Below, one piece after another: positions 8,943-18,382 of a DNA stretch of 64,000 bases (position 1 is the first letter of the stretch; every line of letters starts with the position of its first letter). Location of the stretch: the NCBI GenBank assembly GCA_011523305.1, contig WTHB01000147.1, positions 1 to 64,000 of the forward strand. Direction: 5' to 3'. The DNA is from Planctomycetaceae bacterium. Its GTDB lineage: Bacteria; Planctomycetota; Planctomycetia; Pirellulales; UBA1268. The notes under the pieces are model-generated. The model made no database searches. It was not told where the DNA came from and saw only the letters and a program-made list of their open reading frames with translations. The position numbers and the translations under genes were made by a program.

Positions 8943-10403
8943 TCAGCCCGTCATCACCCCTGCCAGGTCATACCCAGCAGCGGCCACCATCTGGACGGGC
9001 ACAATCTGGCCGGCCAGCGGAGTCTGCGGCGTAGTCTCCGGCGCGGTGACATAGACAGCACAGTCGATGTCGGGTGCGTCGGCTGCCGTGCGGCCAATCC
9101 AGACGTCGTCCCGCTGGCCACTGTGGCTGTCGATGATGCACGGCAGCGTCTTGCCGACCTGCCGCTGGGTGTGTTCGTGGGCGATTGCCTGCTGCACCTG
9201 CATCAGTTCATCCCGCCGGGCGAGCTTGACCTCTTCCGGCAGGTGGCCATCGAGCCGCGCCGCCGGGGTGTCGGGCTCCAGGGAATAAGGAAACACACCG
9301 AGCCGCTCAAACCGCCACCGCTGGACGAACTCGACCATCTCGGCGAACTGCTCATCGGTCTCGCCGGGAAAGCCGGTGATCATCGTGGTCCGCAGGACGA
9401 CGTCCGGAATCCGGTCGCGGAGTTTGGTCAGCAGTTCTTCCGTCGGCCCGCGAGCCACCCGCCGCTGCATCCGCTTGAGCACCGGGTCGCTCGCATGCTG
9501 CAGTGGCATGTCGAGATATGGCAGAATTTTTCCACTACCGGAAATCGTGTCGATCAGCCGGTCACTGAAGTACATTGGATAGAGGTACATCAGCCGAATC
9601 CACTCGATGCCGTCAATCTGCTCCAGGGCCTCAAGCAACTCAACCAGCCGGGGCTCGCCGTAGAGATCGCGACCGTAATAGGTCGTGTCCTGGGCGACGA
9701 TAACCAACTCTTTGAGGCCGTCGGCTGCCAGTTCGGTCGCCTCGGCCACGACCTGCTCCAGCGGCTTGGTGGCATGCTTCCCCCGCATTTTCGGAATCGC
9801 ACAGAAGGTGCAGGTCCGGTCGCAGCCCTCCGAGATTTTGAGATAGGCCATATGCCGCGGCGTCACCCGCATGCGGTTGCCGTCGTGCAGGGCCGTCGCC
9901 GGAGCGGGCTGAAAGACGCTCCGCTGCTCCCCGAGGCTACCGATCAGTCGGTCAGCCGCCCGGGCCACCTCGTCCCGTGAAAAAACGCCGATCACGGCAT
10001 CAACGCCCGGCCGCTCTTCCAGCAGGGTCTCCTTCTGCCGCTCGGCCAGACAGCCGGCCACGATCACCCCGCGGGTGCCGCCGGCAGCCTTGAGTCCGAC
10101 CATTTCGTCGATCACGCCGTACGACTCAGCCCGCGAGGAATCAATGAAGGCGCAAGTGTTGATGATGACCAGATCCGACCCTTCCGGCTCGGGCACAAAC
10201 TGCCAGCCATCGTCCCGCAACAACCCGAGCATCCGCTCGCTGTCGACGAGGTTCTTGGGGCAGCCGAGGCTGACCAGCGAAAAGGTGCCCCGGCAGTTCG
10301 CCGGGTCGATCGCGGCAACCTCAAGGCCCGCCCCCAGGCCGACGGTCACGCCACCACTGCTACAGCCGTCGGCGGGCTCCCCAACAATCGGAAGCTGCTG
10401 CAT
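8943..10403 (-). CDS. rimO: Ribosomal protein S12 methylthiotransferase
   Basis: 486 residues. The N-terminal UPF0004 domain has the auxiliary cluster cysteines C48 (SLGCPKNLVD), C84 (INTCAF) and C118 (AGCLAE). The radical SAM core has GCDRTCTFC (C194, C198, C201), and a TRAM domain ends the protein. SLGCPKNLVDSE separates RimO from the tRNA enzyme MiaB. It methylthiolates a conserved Asp of ribosomal protein S12. About 38 extra N-terminal residues precede the first motif, so translation could start later. It lies 3 bp after ispG and is presumably co-transcribed, a sensible pairing of two [4Fe-4S] enzymes. Confidence 0.95.
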   Translation of the reverse strand: MQQLPIVGEPADGCSSGGVTVGLGAGLEVAAIDPANCRGTFSLVSLGCPKNLVDSERMLGLLRDDGWQFVPEPEGSDLVIINTCAFIDSSRAESYGVIDEMVGLKAAGGTRGVIVAGCLAERQKETLLEERPGVDAVIGVFSRDEVARAADRLIGSLGEQRSVFQPAPATALHDGNRMRVTPRHMAYLKISEGCDRTCTFCAIPKMRGKHATKPLEQVVAEATELAADGLKELVIVAQDTTYYGRDLYGEPRLVELLEALEQIDGIEWIRLMYLYPMYFSDRLIDTISGSGKILPYLDMPLQHASDPVLKRMQRRVARGPTEELLTKLRDRIPDVVLRTTMITGFPGETDEQFAEMVEFVQRWRFERLGVFPYSLEPDTPAARLDGHLPEEVKLARRDELMQVQQAIAHEHTQRQVGKTLPCIIDSHSGQRDDVWIGRTAADAPDIDCAVYVTAPETTPQTPLAGQIVPVQMVAAAGYDLAGVMTG

Positions 10404-10406
10404 GGT

Positions 10407-11570
10407 TCAGGCTCCCGCCGGCGTACTGGCCGGGCCACGCTGGGCAATCAACTGATCAAGCTCTTCCCGCAGCCGCGGCAAAATGGCGTCATAGGCAAAC
10501 GCCCCGAGCGGCTCGCTCCCCTTTTTCAGGTTCACGTGGGTCGGCCCACACCAGAGGCCCAAGTCGGCATCGTCGGTCTCGCCCGGGCCGTTCACCCGGC
10601 AGCCCATCACGGCGATGGTGATCGCATGGTCCTTGGCGTAGGCGGTCATCCGTTTGACCTCCTCGGCCAATTCGATGAAGGCCTCATTTTCGACCCGCGA
10701 GCAGCTCGGGCAACTGATAATATTGAGCGACTCCATCCCAAAGTCGACCACACTCCGCACCCGGCCGGCTGCGATGTCGGCCAGGATGCTGTTCGCTGCC
10801 TCAATCTCCTCGGGCTTCCGGTCGTTGGACACCGTCAGGGACACCCGCACGGTGTCGCCAATACCCCGGCTGACCAACTGCTCAAAGGCGATCCGGGTCT
10901 TGATGATGCCATCGGGTGGCATGCCCGCCTCGGTCACGCCGAGATGCAGGGGCACATCGGGCCGCTGCTCGGCAAACCGGCGATTGACCTCGATCACCTT
11001 CTGAGGATCTGAGTCTTTCAGTGAGACCACGTACCGGGTGAAGCCAATTGTGTCGAGCAGCTCGCAGTGTTCCAGGGCGCTGGCCAGCATCGGGCCGATC
11101 GAGTCGTCGTCGGCAAACTGTTCCTTCTTCGCCGGATCAACACTGCCACAGTTCACGCCCACCCGCAGGGCACAGTCGTTGTCACCCGCCACACCGGCAA
11201 TGAATTTGACCTTCTCCTGCCAAGGTTTTTCGGTCTCGTGGTGGTAGAGATGGCCCGGGTTGTAGCGGAGTTTGTCGACGTACGCGGCCACCTCAGCCGC
11301 CAGCCGGTAGTTCTCCTGAAGATCGATCGCCAGGTTGGCCTGGGTACCCGCCCGGATGGCCGGCAGGGCGGCGGCGTCCTTCTTGCTGTCGACGGCAATC
11401 CGCACCACGCCGGCGCCAGCGGCATGAAGGGCGTTGACCTGCCCAAGCGTCGCCTCCACATCCTGAGTGTGGGTGGCGGTCATGCTCTGCGGGGCGATCG
11501 GGTTTCCGGCCCCGACCGTGATGCTGCCGATGCTGACGGCCCGCGTGGGGTTTCGTTCGATGCTGACCAC
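10407..11570 (-). CDS. ispG: 4-hydroxy-3-methylbut-2-en-1-yl diphosphate synthase
   Basis: 387 residues. IspG (GcpE) of the MEP isoprenoid pathway reduces 2-C-methyl-D-erythritol 2,4-cyclodiphosphate to HMBPP. The [4Fe-4S] ligands are C287 and C290 in ISCPSC and C324 in [11 protein letters not shown], with the following Glu also in place. It is the short bacterial form, without the central insert of the plant type. The start is GTG at 11570, preceded by AGGAG six bases upstream. It diverges from trmL across about 107 bp and leads the ispG-rimO unit. Confidence 0.96.
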   Translation of the reverse strand: MVSIERNPTRAVSIGSITVGAGNPIAPQSMTATHTQDVEATLGQVNALHAAGAGVVRIAVDSKKDAAALPAIRAGTQANLAIDLQENYRLAAEVAAYVDKLRYNPGHLYHHETEKPWQEKVKFIAGVAGDNDCALRVGVNCGSVDPAKKEQFADDDSIGPMLASALEHCELLDTIGFTRYVVSLKDSDPQKVIEVNRRFAEQRPDVPLHLGVTEAGMPPDGIIKTRIAFEQLVSRGIGDTVRVSLTVSNDRKPEEIEAANSILADIAAGRVRSVVDFGMESLNIISCPSCSRVENEAFIELAEEVKRMTAYAKDHAITIAVMGCRVNGPGETDDADLGLWCGPTHVNLKKGSEPLGAFAYDAILPRLREELDQLIAQRGPASTPAGA

Positions 11571-11677
11571 TGGATCTCCTGCTACCTTGCGGGCTGTTGC
11601 CCCTGCGACACGGGCCGCTTTTCACCGCGGCAATTTCCTTCAAAATAGCAGGAAACCCTTCCCCCGGCGATCCACCT

Positions 11678-12160
11678 ATGCGGTACGAGCCCTGCCTCCA
11701 CATCGTCCTCTACGAGCCCGAAATTCCACCCAATGCCGGGAACATCGGTCGGACCTGCGTCGGCATCGGTGCAAAAATGTGGCTGGTTGAGCCGCTCGGC
11801 TTCACGATCAACGACTATTACCTGCGGCGGGCGGGCCTCGATTACTGGGATGAATTGGAGTGGGACGTGGTGCCCAACTGGGACACCCTGGTCAGCCGCG
11901 TAACGGCCGAAGGGGGAAATCTGGGCTGGTTCTTTTCCGCTCATGCCACCCGCTCCTACACCGACGTCTCCTACCAGCGGGGCGACGTGCTCGTCTTCGG
12001 CAGTGAATCGAGTGGGCTGCCGCAGTCGATCAAGCAGCCCCACAGCGATCGACTGCTGACGATTCCGTCACGGCCGCAGATCCGCAGCCTCAATCTGTCC
12101 AACACCGCAGCTGTCGTCGCCTTTGAGGCGATCCGCCAGTGGGGCGGACTGCCGGGTTAG
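11678..12160 (+). CDS. trmL: tRNA (cytidine/uridine-34-2'-O)-methyltransferase, SpoU family
   Basis: 160 residues, the minimal single-domain SPOUT enzyme length of TrmL. Signatures are YEPEIPPNAGNIGRTC at the N-terminus, LVFGSESSGLP, and RSLNLSNTAAVVAFEA near the C-terminus, which forms the trefoil knot and S-adenosylmethionine site. It methylates the 2'-O of the wobble base in tRNA-Leu isoacceptors. The ATG at 11678 was chosen because the family begins directly with this sequence; the upstream extension lacks similarity. The last four bases overlap the convergent toroid-protein gene. Confidence 0.92.
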   Translation: MRYEPCLHIVLYEPEIPPNAGNIGRTCVGIGAKMWLVEPLGFTINDYYLRRAGLDYWDELEWDVVPNWDTLVSRVTAEGGNLGWFFSAHATRSYTDVSYQRGDVLVFGSESSGLPQSIKQPHSDRLLTIPSRPQIRSLNLSNTAAVVAFEAIRQWGGLPG

Positions 12161-14046
12161 TCGCCTGCCTTGTCTGCAAACAGTGGCAGGTGCCGGTAGT
12201 AGGTTTCAAGCATGCAGGCCGACAGGGCCGTGGTGAAAAGCCGCCCGCCCTTCACCCCAAACAGGTCGCGGACCGGCGACCAGCTCCCCTTGTCGGGGCC
12301 ACGCTGCTCCTGATGGGCAGGCAACAGTTCCCGCATGCTGGCATTCCACTCCCGCCAGGGCTGCCCGCCGAGATGGTGGCAGACCTGTGTGATGTAGTAC
12401 CAGGCATAGACGTTCTGGTCGTGCCGGACCAACGATCGCCGCGGCATGTCGACCAGGTTCACCATCGTGCCCCCACCGCCTGGCGGCCCGGCGAAGGCAA
12501 TCGGTGAGTCCGTCAGCAGCCGGCCGACGACTGCCACAACATGCGGATCGTCCGGGGACGTTCCCAGGAAGAGCCGCCCCAGAATCGCCTCGGCAGAAAT
12601 GGCCGGCTGAAATTTTCGCAAGCCGCCATAGGGATTGAACTGATAGTCATAGCCCCACACGGTATCGGCGAGGGCTTCAGCCTGCGGTTGCTCTCCCACG
12701 CCCGCCACCGCAGCCGGTTTCTTGATCAGCTCCGGCCTGATCTGGAGCTGATCAAGGAATGCCTCAACCCGCCTGTAAGCCTGCTCAACTGCGGGACCAG
12801 AAAGGCCTGCCATCTCAGCCGTCTTGAGAGCCAGGATGAACCAGCCGGTCACTGACAGGTCGCCTTGGTTCTTCCAGCTTACGCGCAGCCCGTCCACATT
12901 GGCATCGGGCAGGTGATACCGCCAGCCCCCGTCGGGCAGCTGGGCGTCGAGACAATACTGCACTGCCCGCTGTGCGGCCTGCTCCAGCCGCGGCTCACGC
13001 GTCATGCCATAGGCCTCGCAGAGGGCCATGGTGGCCTGCCCATGGGCGTACATCCGGCCGGCTGCCGAGGTGTGGTCGTCCGAAGAGATGAAAAACCGGC
13101 CTGCTGGCGTCTGGGTTTTCAGCAGGGCCTGCCAGGCGTTGGCGACCGCCGCGGCATGCTCCCCTGCGACTGTCGTGTTCCCAGCACCCTGCAAGGCAAG
13201 CAGCGCCATCGCGGTGGCTGCCACTCGATTCTCTTCGGACCCGCCATCAGGGTACGGTCCTTCCAGGCTCCAGAGCCCAGCGTGCGGCCCTCGCTTTTCT
13301 TGTTGCTGAACGAGCCAGCGAAGCGCCAACTCAACTGCACGCTCGGTCTGGTCTGAGCCTCCCCCTACCGCCACCAGCCGGCGACGGCTTCCCTCCTGCC
13401 GTCCCGTCAACAGGGTTCCCACAGCCATCCGCCGGCGTGGCGCCGCCTGCTGCTCAGCCGCGGGCGTGAGTTGCTCATGCGCCGGTGACGACGCCGGGTC
13501 ATCCACCGCCGGCTTGTCGCTGATCGCGACTTCGTTGGCTGTCGCCTCAGGGTCAGCAGCATCTGGAGGAGCAAGCAGCAGCGCTACCGTTGGTGGCCCG
13601 GGGGGACCCGGCTGCTGTGCAAACTCGAGGGTCAGGGCAAGCCGACCGGTATCGACAACTCGCGCCGACATCAGCACCAGCACAAGAATGATGACGACAT
13701 GCACCATCAGGCTGACACTCCAGACGGGGCCCGAACGAACCATGGCAGCGACGGTCTGCCGCAGCGGAATGCGGCGGAGCAGGTCGAGTGGTCCAACCGC
13801 CGCAGTCTCATCGAACAACCCCCCCGATCGCTGCCGCCGTGGCCGTTCGGCCTCAGGGGTGACCACCACCGCTCGCTCACCCGGCGACTGACCCGTAGCT
13901 GCCTCAGACGCCTGCTGCTGCCACGGCAGCCCCCCGACCAGTTGCTTCGACCCTACCGTTGCCCGGCGCCTGGCCCCAGGCAACGAGCCACCGCCAGCAG
14001 AGGCTGGCTGCTCTGGCATCCACGGTGGCGGGTCTGGTCTGGTCAT
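12157..14046 (-). CDS. Membrane-anchored protein with prenyltransferase/squalene-cyclase-like toroid domain
   Basis: 629 residues from the ATG at 14046; an upstream TTG at 14118 is possible. A proline- and charge-rich cytoplasmic N-terminus (1-105) is followed by one hydrophobic segment at about 109-130, a linker, and a large alpha-helical domain (about 240-600). That domain has repeated motifs such as AVELALRWLVQQQ, ALLALQGAGNT, DAQLPDGGWRYH and QGDLSVTGWFILAL, which look like the alpha-alpha toroid of terpene cyclases and prenyltransferases. The acidic DxDD motif of squalene cyclases is not evident, so enzymatic activity is doubtful. Similar proteins are common and uncharacterised in planctomycetes. 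Confidence 0.75.
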   Translation of the reverse strand: MTRPDPPPWMPEQPASAGGGSLPGARRRATVGSKQLVGGLPWQQQASEAATGQSPGERAVVVTPEAERPRRQRSGGLFDETAAVGPLDLLRRIPLRQTVAAMVRSGPVWSVSLMVHVVIILVLVLMSARVVDTGRLALTLEFAQQPGPPGPPTVALLLAPPDAADPEATANEVAISDKPAVDDPASSPAHEQLTPAAEQQAAPRRRMAVGTLLTGRQEGSRRRLVAVGGGSDQTERAVELALRWLVQQQEKRGPHAGLWSLEGPYPDGGSEENRVAATAMALLALQGAGNTTVAGEHAAAVANAWQALLKTQTPAGRFFISSDDHTSAAGRMYAHGQATMALCEAYGMTREPRLEQAAQRAVQYCLDAQLPDGGWRYHLPDANVDGLRVSWKNQGDLSVTGWFILALKTAEMAGLSGPAVEQAYRRVEAFLDQLQIRPELIKKPAAVAGVGEQPQAEALADTVWGYDYQFNPYGGLRKFQPAISAEAILGRLFLGTSPDDPHVVAVVGRLLTDSPIAFAGPPGGGGTMVNLVDMPRRSLVRHDQNVYAWYYITQVCHHLGGQPWREWNASMRELLPAHQEQRGPDKGSWSPVRDLFGVKGGRLFTTALSACMLETYYRHLPLFADKAGD

Positions 14047-14356
14047 CAGGCGAAGAACATTTTGTGTAAAGGCGGTCCTGGCAAACGGCTCCGGATGTCC
14101 GTCACCACCACCACTCAATCGAACCCAGAACCCCGCATAACCGCCACAGGGCTTTTTTTCGGTCTCGGCTCAGGTTATGCTTTCAGTGGTCCGAAGATAG
14201 TTGTCGGCGGTTCGCCGTTGGCATCGCGACCGGAAGGCCGATCAGAGCGGTTCAACCGGTTACGCGACGGAAAAACTTCGTGCTGGCAGCACACTGCGTG
14301 TTCTCCGGCTCGATGGGATGTCGGCAGGCCATCTTCGGACGCCCAAAACACCATGT

Positions 14357-14430
<74 letters not shown>

Positions 14431-14440
14431 CTTTCTTTAC

Positions 14441-14480
14441 GCCCGCAGGGCCATCCTGGCCCCTGCGGGCTTGTTTTTTC
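14441..14480 (+). terminator. Strong terminator after initiator tRNA (repeat copy 1)
   Basis: GCCCGCAGG at 14441 pairs with CCTGCGGGC ending at 14470, extended inside by GCCA/TGGC around a TCC loop, and is followed by TTGTTTTTT. It lies ten bases after the tRNA and is the most complete of three copies of the same hairpin. Confidence 0.8.
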
Positions 14481-14650
14481 GGCGTCCTCCTGCCGCCGTG
14501 GCGTCAACCGTGCAGCCGGAGGCAGGGCCATCCTGGCCCCTGCGGGCTTATTTTTTCGGCGGCCTCCTGCCGCCGTGGCGTCAACCGTGCAGCCGGGGGC
14601 AGGGCCATCCTGGCCCCTGCGGGCTTGTCTTGCAGCGACCTCAGCCGTCG
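14446..14650. repeat. 77-bp tandem repeat carrying a terminator hairpin, about 2.5 copies
   Basis: CAGGGCCATCCTGGCCCCTG recurs at 14446, 14523 and 14600, a strict 77-bp period. Copies 1 and 2 are almost identical over the whole unit, including the T run and GCCGCCGTGGCGTCAACCGT. Copy 3 keeps the hairpin and GCGGGCTTGTCTTG and then diverges, with weaker similarity (CCTCAGCCGTCGTGG). The array fills the 270 bp between the tRNA and the DUF1552 gene. No open frame or spacer structure supports a gene or CRISPR. Confidence 0.9.
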
Positions 14651-14700
14651 TGGAGAAAATCGTACTGCAATGGCACGGTCACTGCTGCCAGCACAAACGA

Positions 14701-16047
14701 CTATCGAAGCCAGGCGTCAACAATCCCTGTGCTGTCAGCGAACTGGTTTGCGGGCAAACCGAGCAGTTGTCCTTGCGTAAGCCACAGGTTTGCCAACGGC
14801 GTCCCTTCGGGCATGTTGATGTGCAATCCAGTCTGAACCCGCTGGCCTCCACCAGCAACAATAATCGGCAGATCGTTGTATTGATGGGTTGACCCATCGC
14901 CAAGACCTGAACCATATGTAAGCAACGTATTGTCAAGGAGCGTCTTGCCATCTGCCTCCTCAATTGCATCCATTCGCTCAACAAGAAATGCGAATTGTTC
15001 CATATGGAACCGATCCAGCTTGAGCAGATCATCAATGGCTTCGGTCTGATTGTGTGACATTTGGTGGTGACTCCGAGGCTTATCAAACACGCTCTCATAG
15101 AGGAAGGGCGTATCCCACCGCTCTGGGCCGACCATGAATGTCGCGACATTTGTCAGTCCGGCCTGCAACGCAACCACCATCAAATCGCCCATCAACCGAA
15201 TGTACTCGCCACGGGGCAGGTAGGCGTCGGGCGGCTCCTCGAGCGATACGGCAGCGAGCTCCGCCTTCATCTTCTCAAGCCGCTCGGTTTTTCGCTCGAT
15301 GGACCGAATCGCCTCAAGATACTCGCCGAGCTTATGCCGGTCACCTGCAGCAAGCTGACGATTCAGGTCGCGCGCATCTTCGAGGACTAGGCTCGTGACC
15401 TCACGGTACCGGTCTGACTCAGAACGAGAAAAGAGCCGACGATACATTGCCCGAGGATCGCGGATCGAGGGTGCCACATGACCGGTTCCATACCAGGAAA
15501 TATTATCGAAGTAGATCGACTCCCGATTGTCTTTGTGACTATTACAGCTGAACTCAAGTGTCGGAAAAGGTGTCGTTTTTCCAATCTCATCGGCAACCAA
15601 ATGGTCAAGCGTCCGATCGAGAGGCCAAGCAGTCCCTTCAATCGTGTACGGCTTCGCGCTACTCAAATAGCACGAGGCACACTGCGCATGGACGTCAGTT
15701 CCCTGCTGAAAGGTGCGGTCCATACCTGTAATCAGAGTCACTTTTGCTTTGCTTGCCTCAAGGGGCTGCATTGTCGGCGTGAGATTTGCAAGCGGGCGAA
15801 CTGAAAAATCCGGGTCCTGCCGGCCGAGCGACCTCATCTTGTTGCCCAAGTTTCCCTTGGGAATAACATGATCCGCTTCCCCCGGAAAAAAGCCTCGTCG
15901 CACCACGCCGATCGGAACATAGAAATGCGCCATACGGAGTGGACCGGCACGGTTTGGGGCGGCAGCAACGAGGCTCTCTAACCACGGCAATGCCAGACTT
16001 GAGCCAGCGATACCACGCAAGAACCCCCGCCGTGTTGATAACTGCAT
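14701..16047 (-). CDS. Tat-exported DUF1552 domain protein
   Basis: 448 residues. The N-terminus TRRGFLRGIAGSSLALPWLE is a twin-arginine signal, so it is exported folded. The body matches the DUF1552 family of planctomycetes and relatives (AHFYVPIGVVRRGFFPGE, LITGMDRTFQQGTDVH, LLTYGSGLGDGSTH). DUF1552 genes usually sit directly after a DUF1587/1592/1588/1585 cytochrome-like gene, as here, with a 45-bp gap. The biochemical role of the pair is not established; an export-linked oxidative function is inferred from the partner's heme motifs. The TTCGTAGTCGTTTG-like codon use and lower GC of this pair contrast mildly with neighbours. Confidence 0.88.
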   Translation of the reverse strand: MQLSTRRGFLRGIAGSSLALPWLESLVAAAPNRAGPLRMAHFYVPIGVVRRGFFPGEADHVIPKGNLGNKMRSLGRQDPDFSVRPLANLTPTMQPLEASKAKVTLITGMDRTFQQGTDVHAQCASCYLSSAKPYTIEGTAWPLDRTLDHLVADEIGKTTPFPTLEFSCNSHKDNRESIYFDNISWYGTGHVAPSIRDPRAMYRRLFSRSESDRYREVTSLVLEDARDLNRQLAAGDRHKLGEYLEAIRSIERKTERLEKMKAELAAVSLEEPPDAYLPRGEYIRLMGDLMVVALQAGLTNVATFMVGPERWDTPFLYESVFDKPRSHHQMSHNQTEAIDDLLKLDRFHMEQFAFLVERMDAIEEADGKTLLDNTLLTYGSGLGDGSTHQYNDLPIIVAGGGQRVQTGLHINMPEGTPLANLWLTQGQLLGLPANQFADSTGIVDAWLR

Positions 16048-16092
16048 CAGAGCGTGTCCTTTGCCTATGAAACGAAGACCGAAAATATTCCT

Positions 16093-18150
16093 TTAGCGAT
16101 CTCCTGCCGTCTGAAATGGCTCACTTGCAAGCACCTCACGAACCAAGGTCTGCATGCGGTCACCATCGGCCGCCGTTCGCCGTGCAATAGTGCGAATGGC
16201 CTCCCTATCAGCGACGGTCAACTCCCGCGCGACCGCGAAGGCCAACAAGTGCCCCGCGAGGGCCTCAATAAAACGCCGTTTCTCTGCAAGCACAGCGTCC
16301 TTGAACTCCACCGGAGTGCGGAACAGCCGGAATCGAAAAAGCTCTCCGGCAGCATCAACGACCCGACCATTTGTATAGACATCTCGCCACGCCCCAACCG
16401 CATCGTAGTTTTCGAGTGCGAAACCAAGCGGGTCAATGCGTTCATGGCACCCTCGGCAATCAGCTCGCTGACGGTGCATCGCGATCCGCTCGCGGAGGGT
16501 ACGTTCCGCCTCAGCACCGATCGGGTGTTCAGCAAGAGGTGCAACGTCCGCAGGAGGTGGAGGAGGAGGTGCATTGAAGATCACACTGGCCACCCAAGCC
16601 CCACGCGAAATCGGCTTCGTTTGTTCAGAACCAGATGTCATCGTCATGACAGCGGCATTCGTAATCAGCCCACCTGTACGCCTGTCGGTGACTGGCACCC
16701 GGTAAAACGTGAGCTGTGTGACCTGATTTGCCTTGCCTCGCGGACGCAGGTCCCGAGGGGTTGCCAACTCGCCATATGCCCGCTCGAGATGTTCCGAACG
16801 ATAGGTGAAGTCCGGGTCAATGAGCTGGGTAATCGGCCTGTTCTCCACGAAGATCGTCTCGAACAGAAGCAGTGGCTCAAGCATCATGTGCATGCTGGCA
16901 CGATACTTGGAGAAGTAAAATCCTGGGAACTTCTCGCGGTTTGGCACCGATGAGATAAGCCGTTCAAGCTGCAGCCACTGTCTCGGAAAACTGTCGAGGA
17001 ATCGCTTTATCTTTCGATCGGACAGCATCCTCGTGATTTCAGCATCAAAAACGTGCTTATCCCGCAACTGTTCCTTTGACGCCAGGCTGAGCAGCCGCTC
17101 GTCAGGCAAACTGCCCCAAAGAAAAAAAGAAAGACGTGAGGCGAGCGCAAAGTCTCCACCTGTCGAGTCATCGTGCAAATAGAGAAACCGGGGAGAGGCC
17201 AGAATTGCCGCCGCCACTGACTTCATTACATCCGTAAATCCGGCACCTTCGGAAAGCTTTGCGTGAGCAAATGCTGTGTACCGCTCAAGCGTTGCAGCAT
17301 CGACTGGCTGCCGAAAGGCCTTTGCAAGAAATGGTTCAAGTCGCGGCTTGATAACGTCATGATAATCTCCTGGCTGTGCTGGGGGCTTGAAGAAGGTATC
17401 CCACACACCAACGTTTTTGCGCGTAAAATCTGGACTCGTCGTGATCGACTGCCCGAGATTGAGCAAGGACTCAAGTAACAGCGGGGAAAGTGAGAGATGG
17501 TCCGCCCGGTTGTCATAGCCATGCTCCGCGCGGAGGTCTTGCGGAAATGCCGCCACACCCGCAAGTCGCGGCTCGATCAACTGCGACTTTCCCAGCGGAC
17601 GATTGCCGACATGCACGGTGTCAGGCATGGCACCGGACTCGGGCTGAAAAGAGTCTCGGTAGTACCGCAAAATCTGCTCAGGAAGCGTGAAGACGGCACA
17701 CCGCAGGCCAAACAAGTCGGTGACGGCATTGCTGTATTGAAATCGGTTCATACGACGGATTGGTGTCGTAGCCCGCTTGATGTGCGAGACGGCATCTCGC
17801 TCGATCTCATACAGGCTTTCAAGCACTTCGACGCGGAGCTCCTCAGGCAAAGGTTCCATATCCTGTGGTGGCATCTCACGACGATCGAGCACCCCGACAA
17901 TGCGGGTCAACAACTCCGTGTCTGTTCGCAACGCTGTCTCTTTGAATGCGGCAAACGACACACCCAGTACGTCTTCACCACCTTCTTCATGACAGTCAAT
18001 GCAGTGGTGCTGAATGGCTCTTTCCAGAACTAATTCGGCATACGTGGGCGTTGCAACCAACCCCACGAACAGCACATGCACATACCGCATGAAGCCCCAC
18101 CAGGAGCCCCCATCGCGTCGCATGTTCGTAGCCGAAATCTGAGAAGCCAT
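16093..18150 (-). CDS. DUF1587/DUF1592/DUF1588/DUF1585 cytochrome c-like protein
   Basis: 685 residues, with a hydrophobic export segment at about 21-38. Two heme-attachment CxxCH motifs are visible: CIDCH at 50-54 and CRGCH inside CRGCHERIDPLGFALENYD, the DUF1588 hallmark. Between them PIRRMNRFQYSNAVTDLFG (DUF1587) and LASRLSFFLWGSLPDE (DUF1592) follow the family order. Protein is expected in the periplasm or on the surface, passing electrons through c-type hemes; substrate unknown. The ATG at 18150 was chosen because GAAGGAG precedes it by five bases; the longer frame to 18336 has no ribosome-binding site. It is followed by its usual DUF1552 partner. Confidence 0.88.
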   Translation of the reverse strand: MASQISATNMRRDGGSWWGFMRYVHVLFVGLVATPTYAELVLERAIQHHCIDCHEEGGEDVLGVSFAAFKETALRTDTELLTRIVGVLDRREMPPQDMEPLPEELRVEVLESLYEIERDAVSHIKRATTPIRRMNRFQYSNAVTDLFGLRCAVFTLPEQILRYYRDSFQPESGAMPDTVHVGNRPLGKSQLIEPRLAGVAAFPQDLRAEHGYDNRADHLSLSPLLLESLLNLGQSITTSPDFTRKNVGVWDTFFKPPAQPGDYHDVIKPRLEPFLAKAFRQPVDAATLERYTAFAHAKLSEGAGFTDVMKSVAAAILASPRFLYLHDDSTGGDFALASRLSFFLWGSLPDERLLSLASKEQLRDKHVFDAEITRMLSDRKIKRFLDSFPRQWLQLERLISSVPNREKFPGFYFSKYRASMHMMLEPLLLFETIFVENRPITQLIDPDFTYRSEHLERAYGELATPRDLRPRGKANQVTQLTFYRVPVTDRRTGGLITNAAVMTMTSGSEQTKPISRGAWVASVIFNAPPPPPPADVAPLAEHPIGAEAERTLRERIAMHRQRADCRGCHERIDPLGFALENYDAVGAWRDVYTNGRVVDAAGELFRFRLFRTPVEFKDAVLAEKRRFIEALAGHLLAFAVARELTVADREAIRTIARRTAADGDRMQTLVREVLASEPFQTAGDR

Positions 18151-18382
18151 TCTGCTCCTTCTTCTTTTAATTCTGCCCGACGCATATGGAGCGAGAAACC
18201 CCGGCTCCAGCACTCCTCCGTCGCGATGTTGTACTGCGTCGTTGGTGACGAGAAAACGAACTGTCCTTGACGTCCGCTCAAGCAACAAATGCTGGGGAAC
18301 GATCTTGCCCCGCCACCCCAGCCGCCACCATATCAATTAGCCCTAAAGAACGCGGCTCCCGGACGGACAACAGTTCTTCCAC

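Noticed and set aside
8547-9980. 477-residue plus-strand open frame antisense to rimO and its upstream region
   Set aside because: Composition typical of GC-rich antisense frames; rimO with all cluster cysteines occupies the other strand.
14441-14650. Short repeats considered as a CRISPR array
   Set aside because: The repeats are contiguous 77-bp units without variable spacers, and the conserved core is a terminator hairpin.
16054-16953. 299-residue plus-strand frame across the DUF1592 gene
   Set aside because: Lies fully antisense to the heme-motif protein; no domain or ribosome-binding site.
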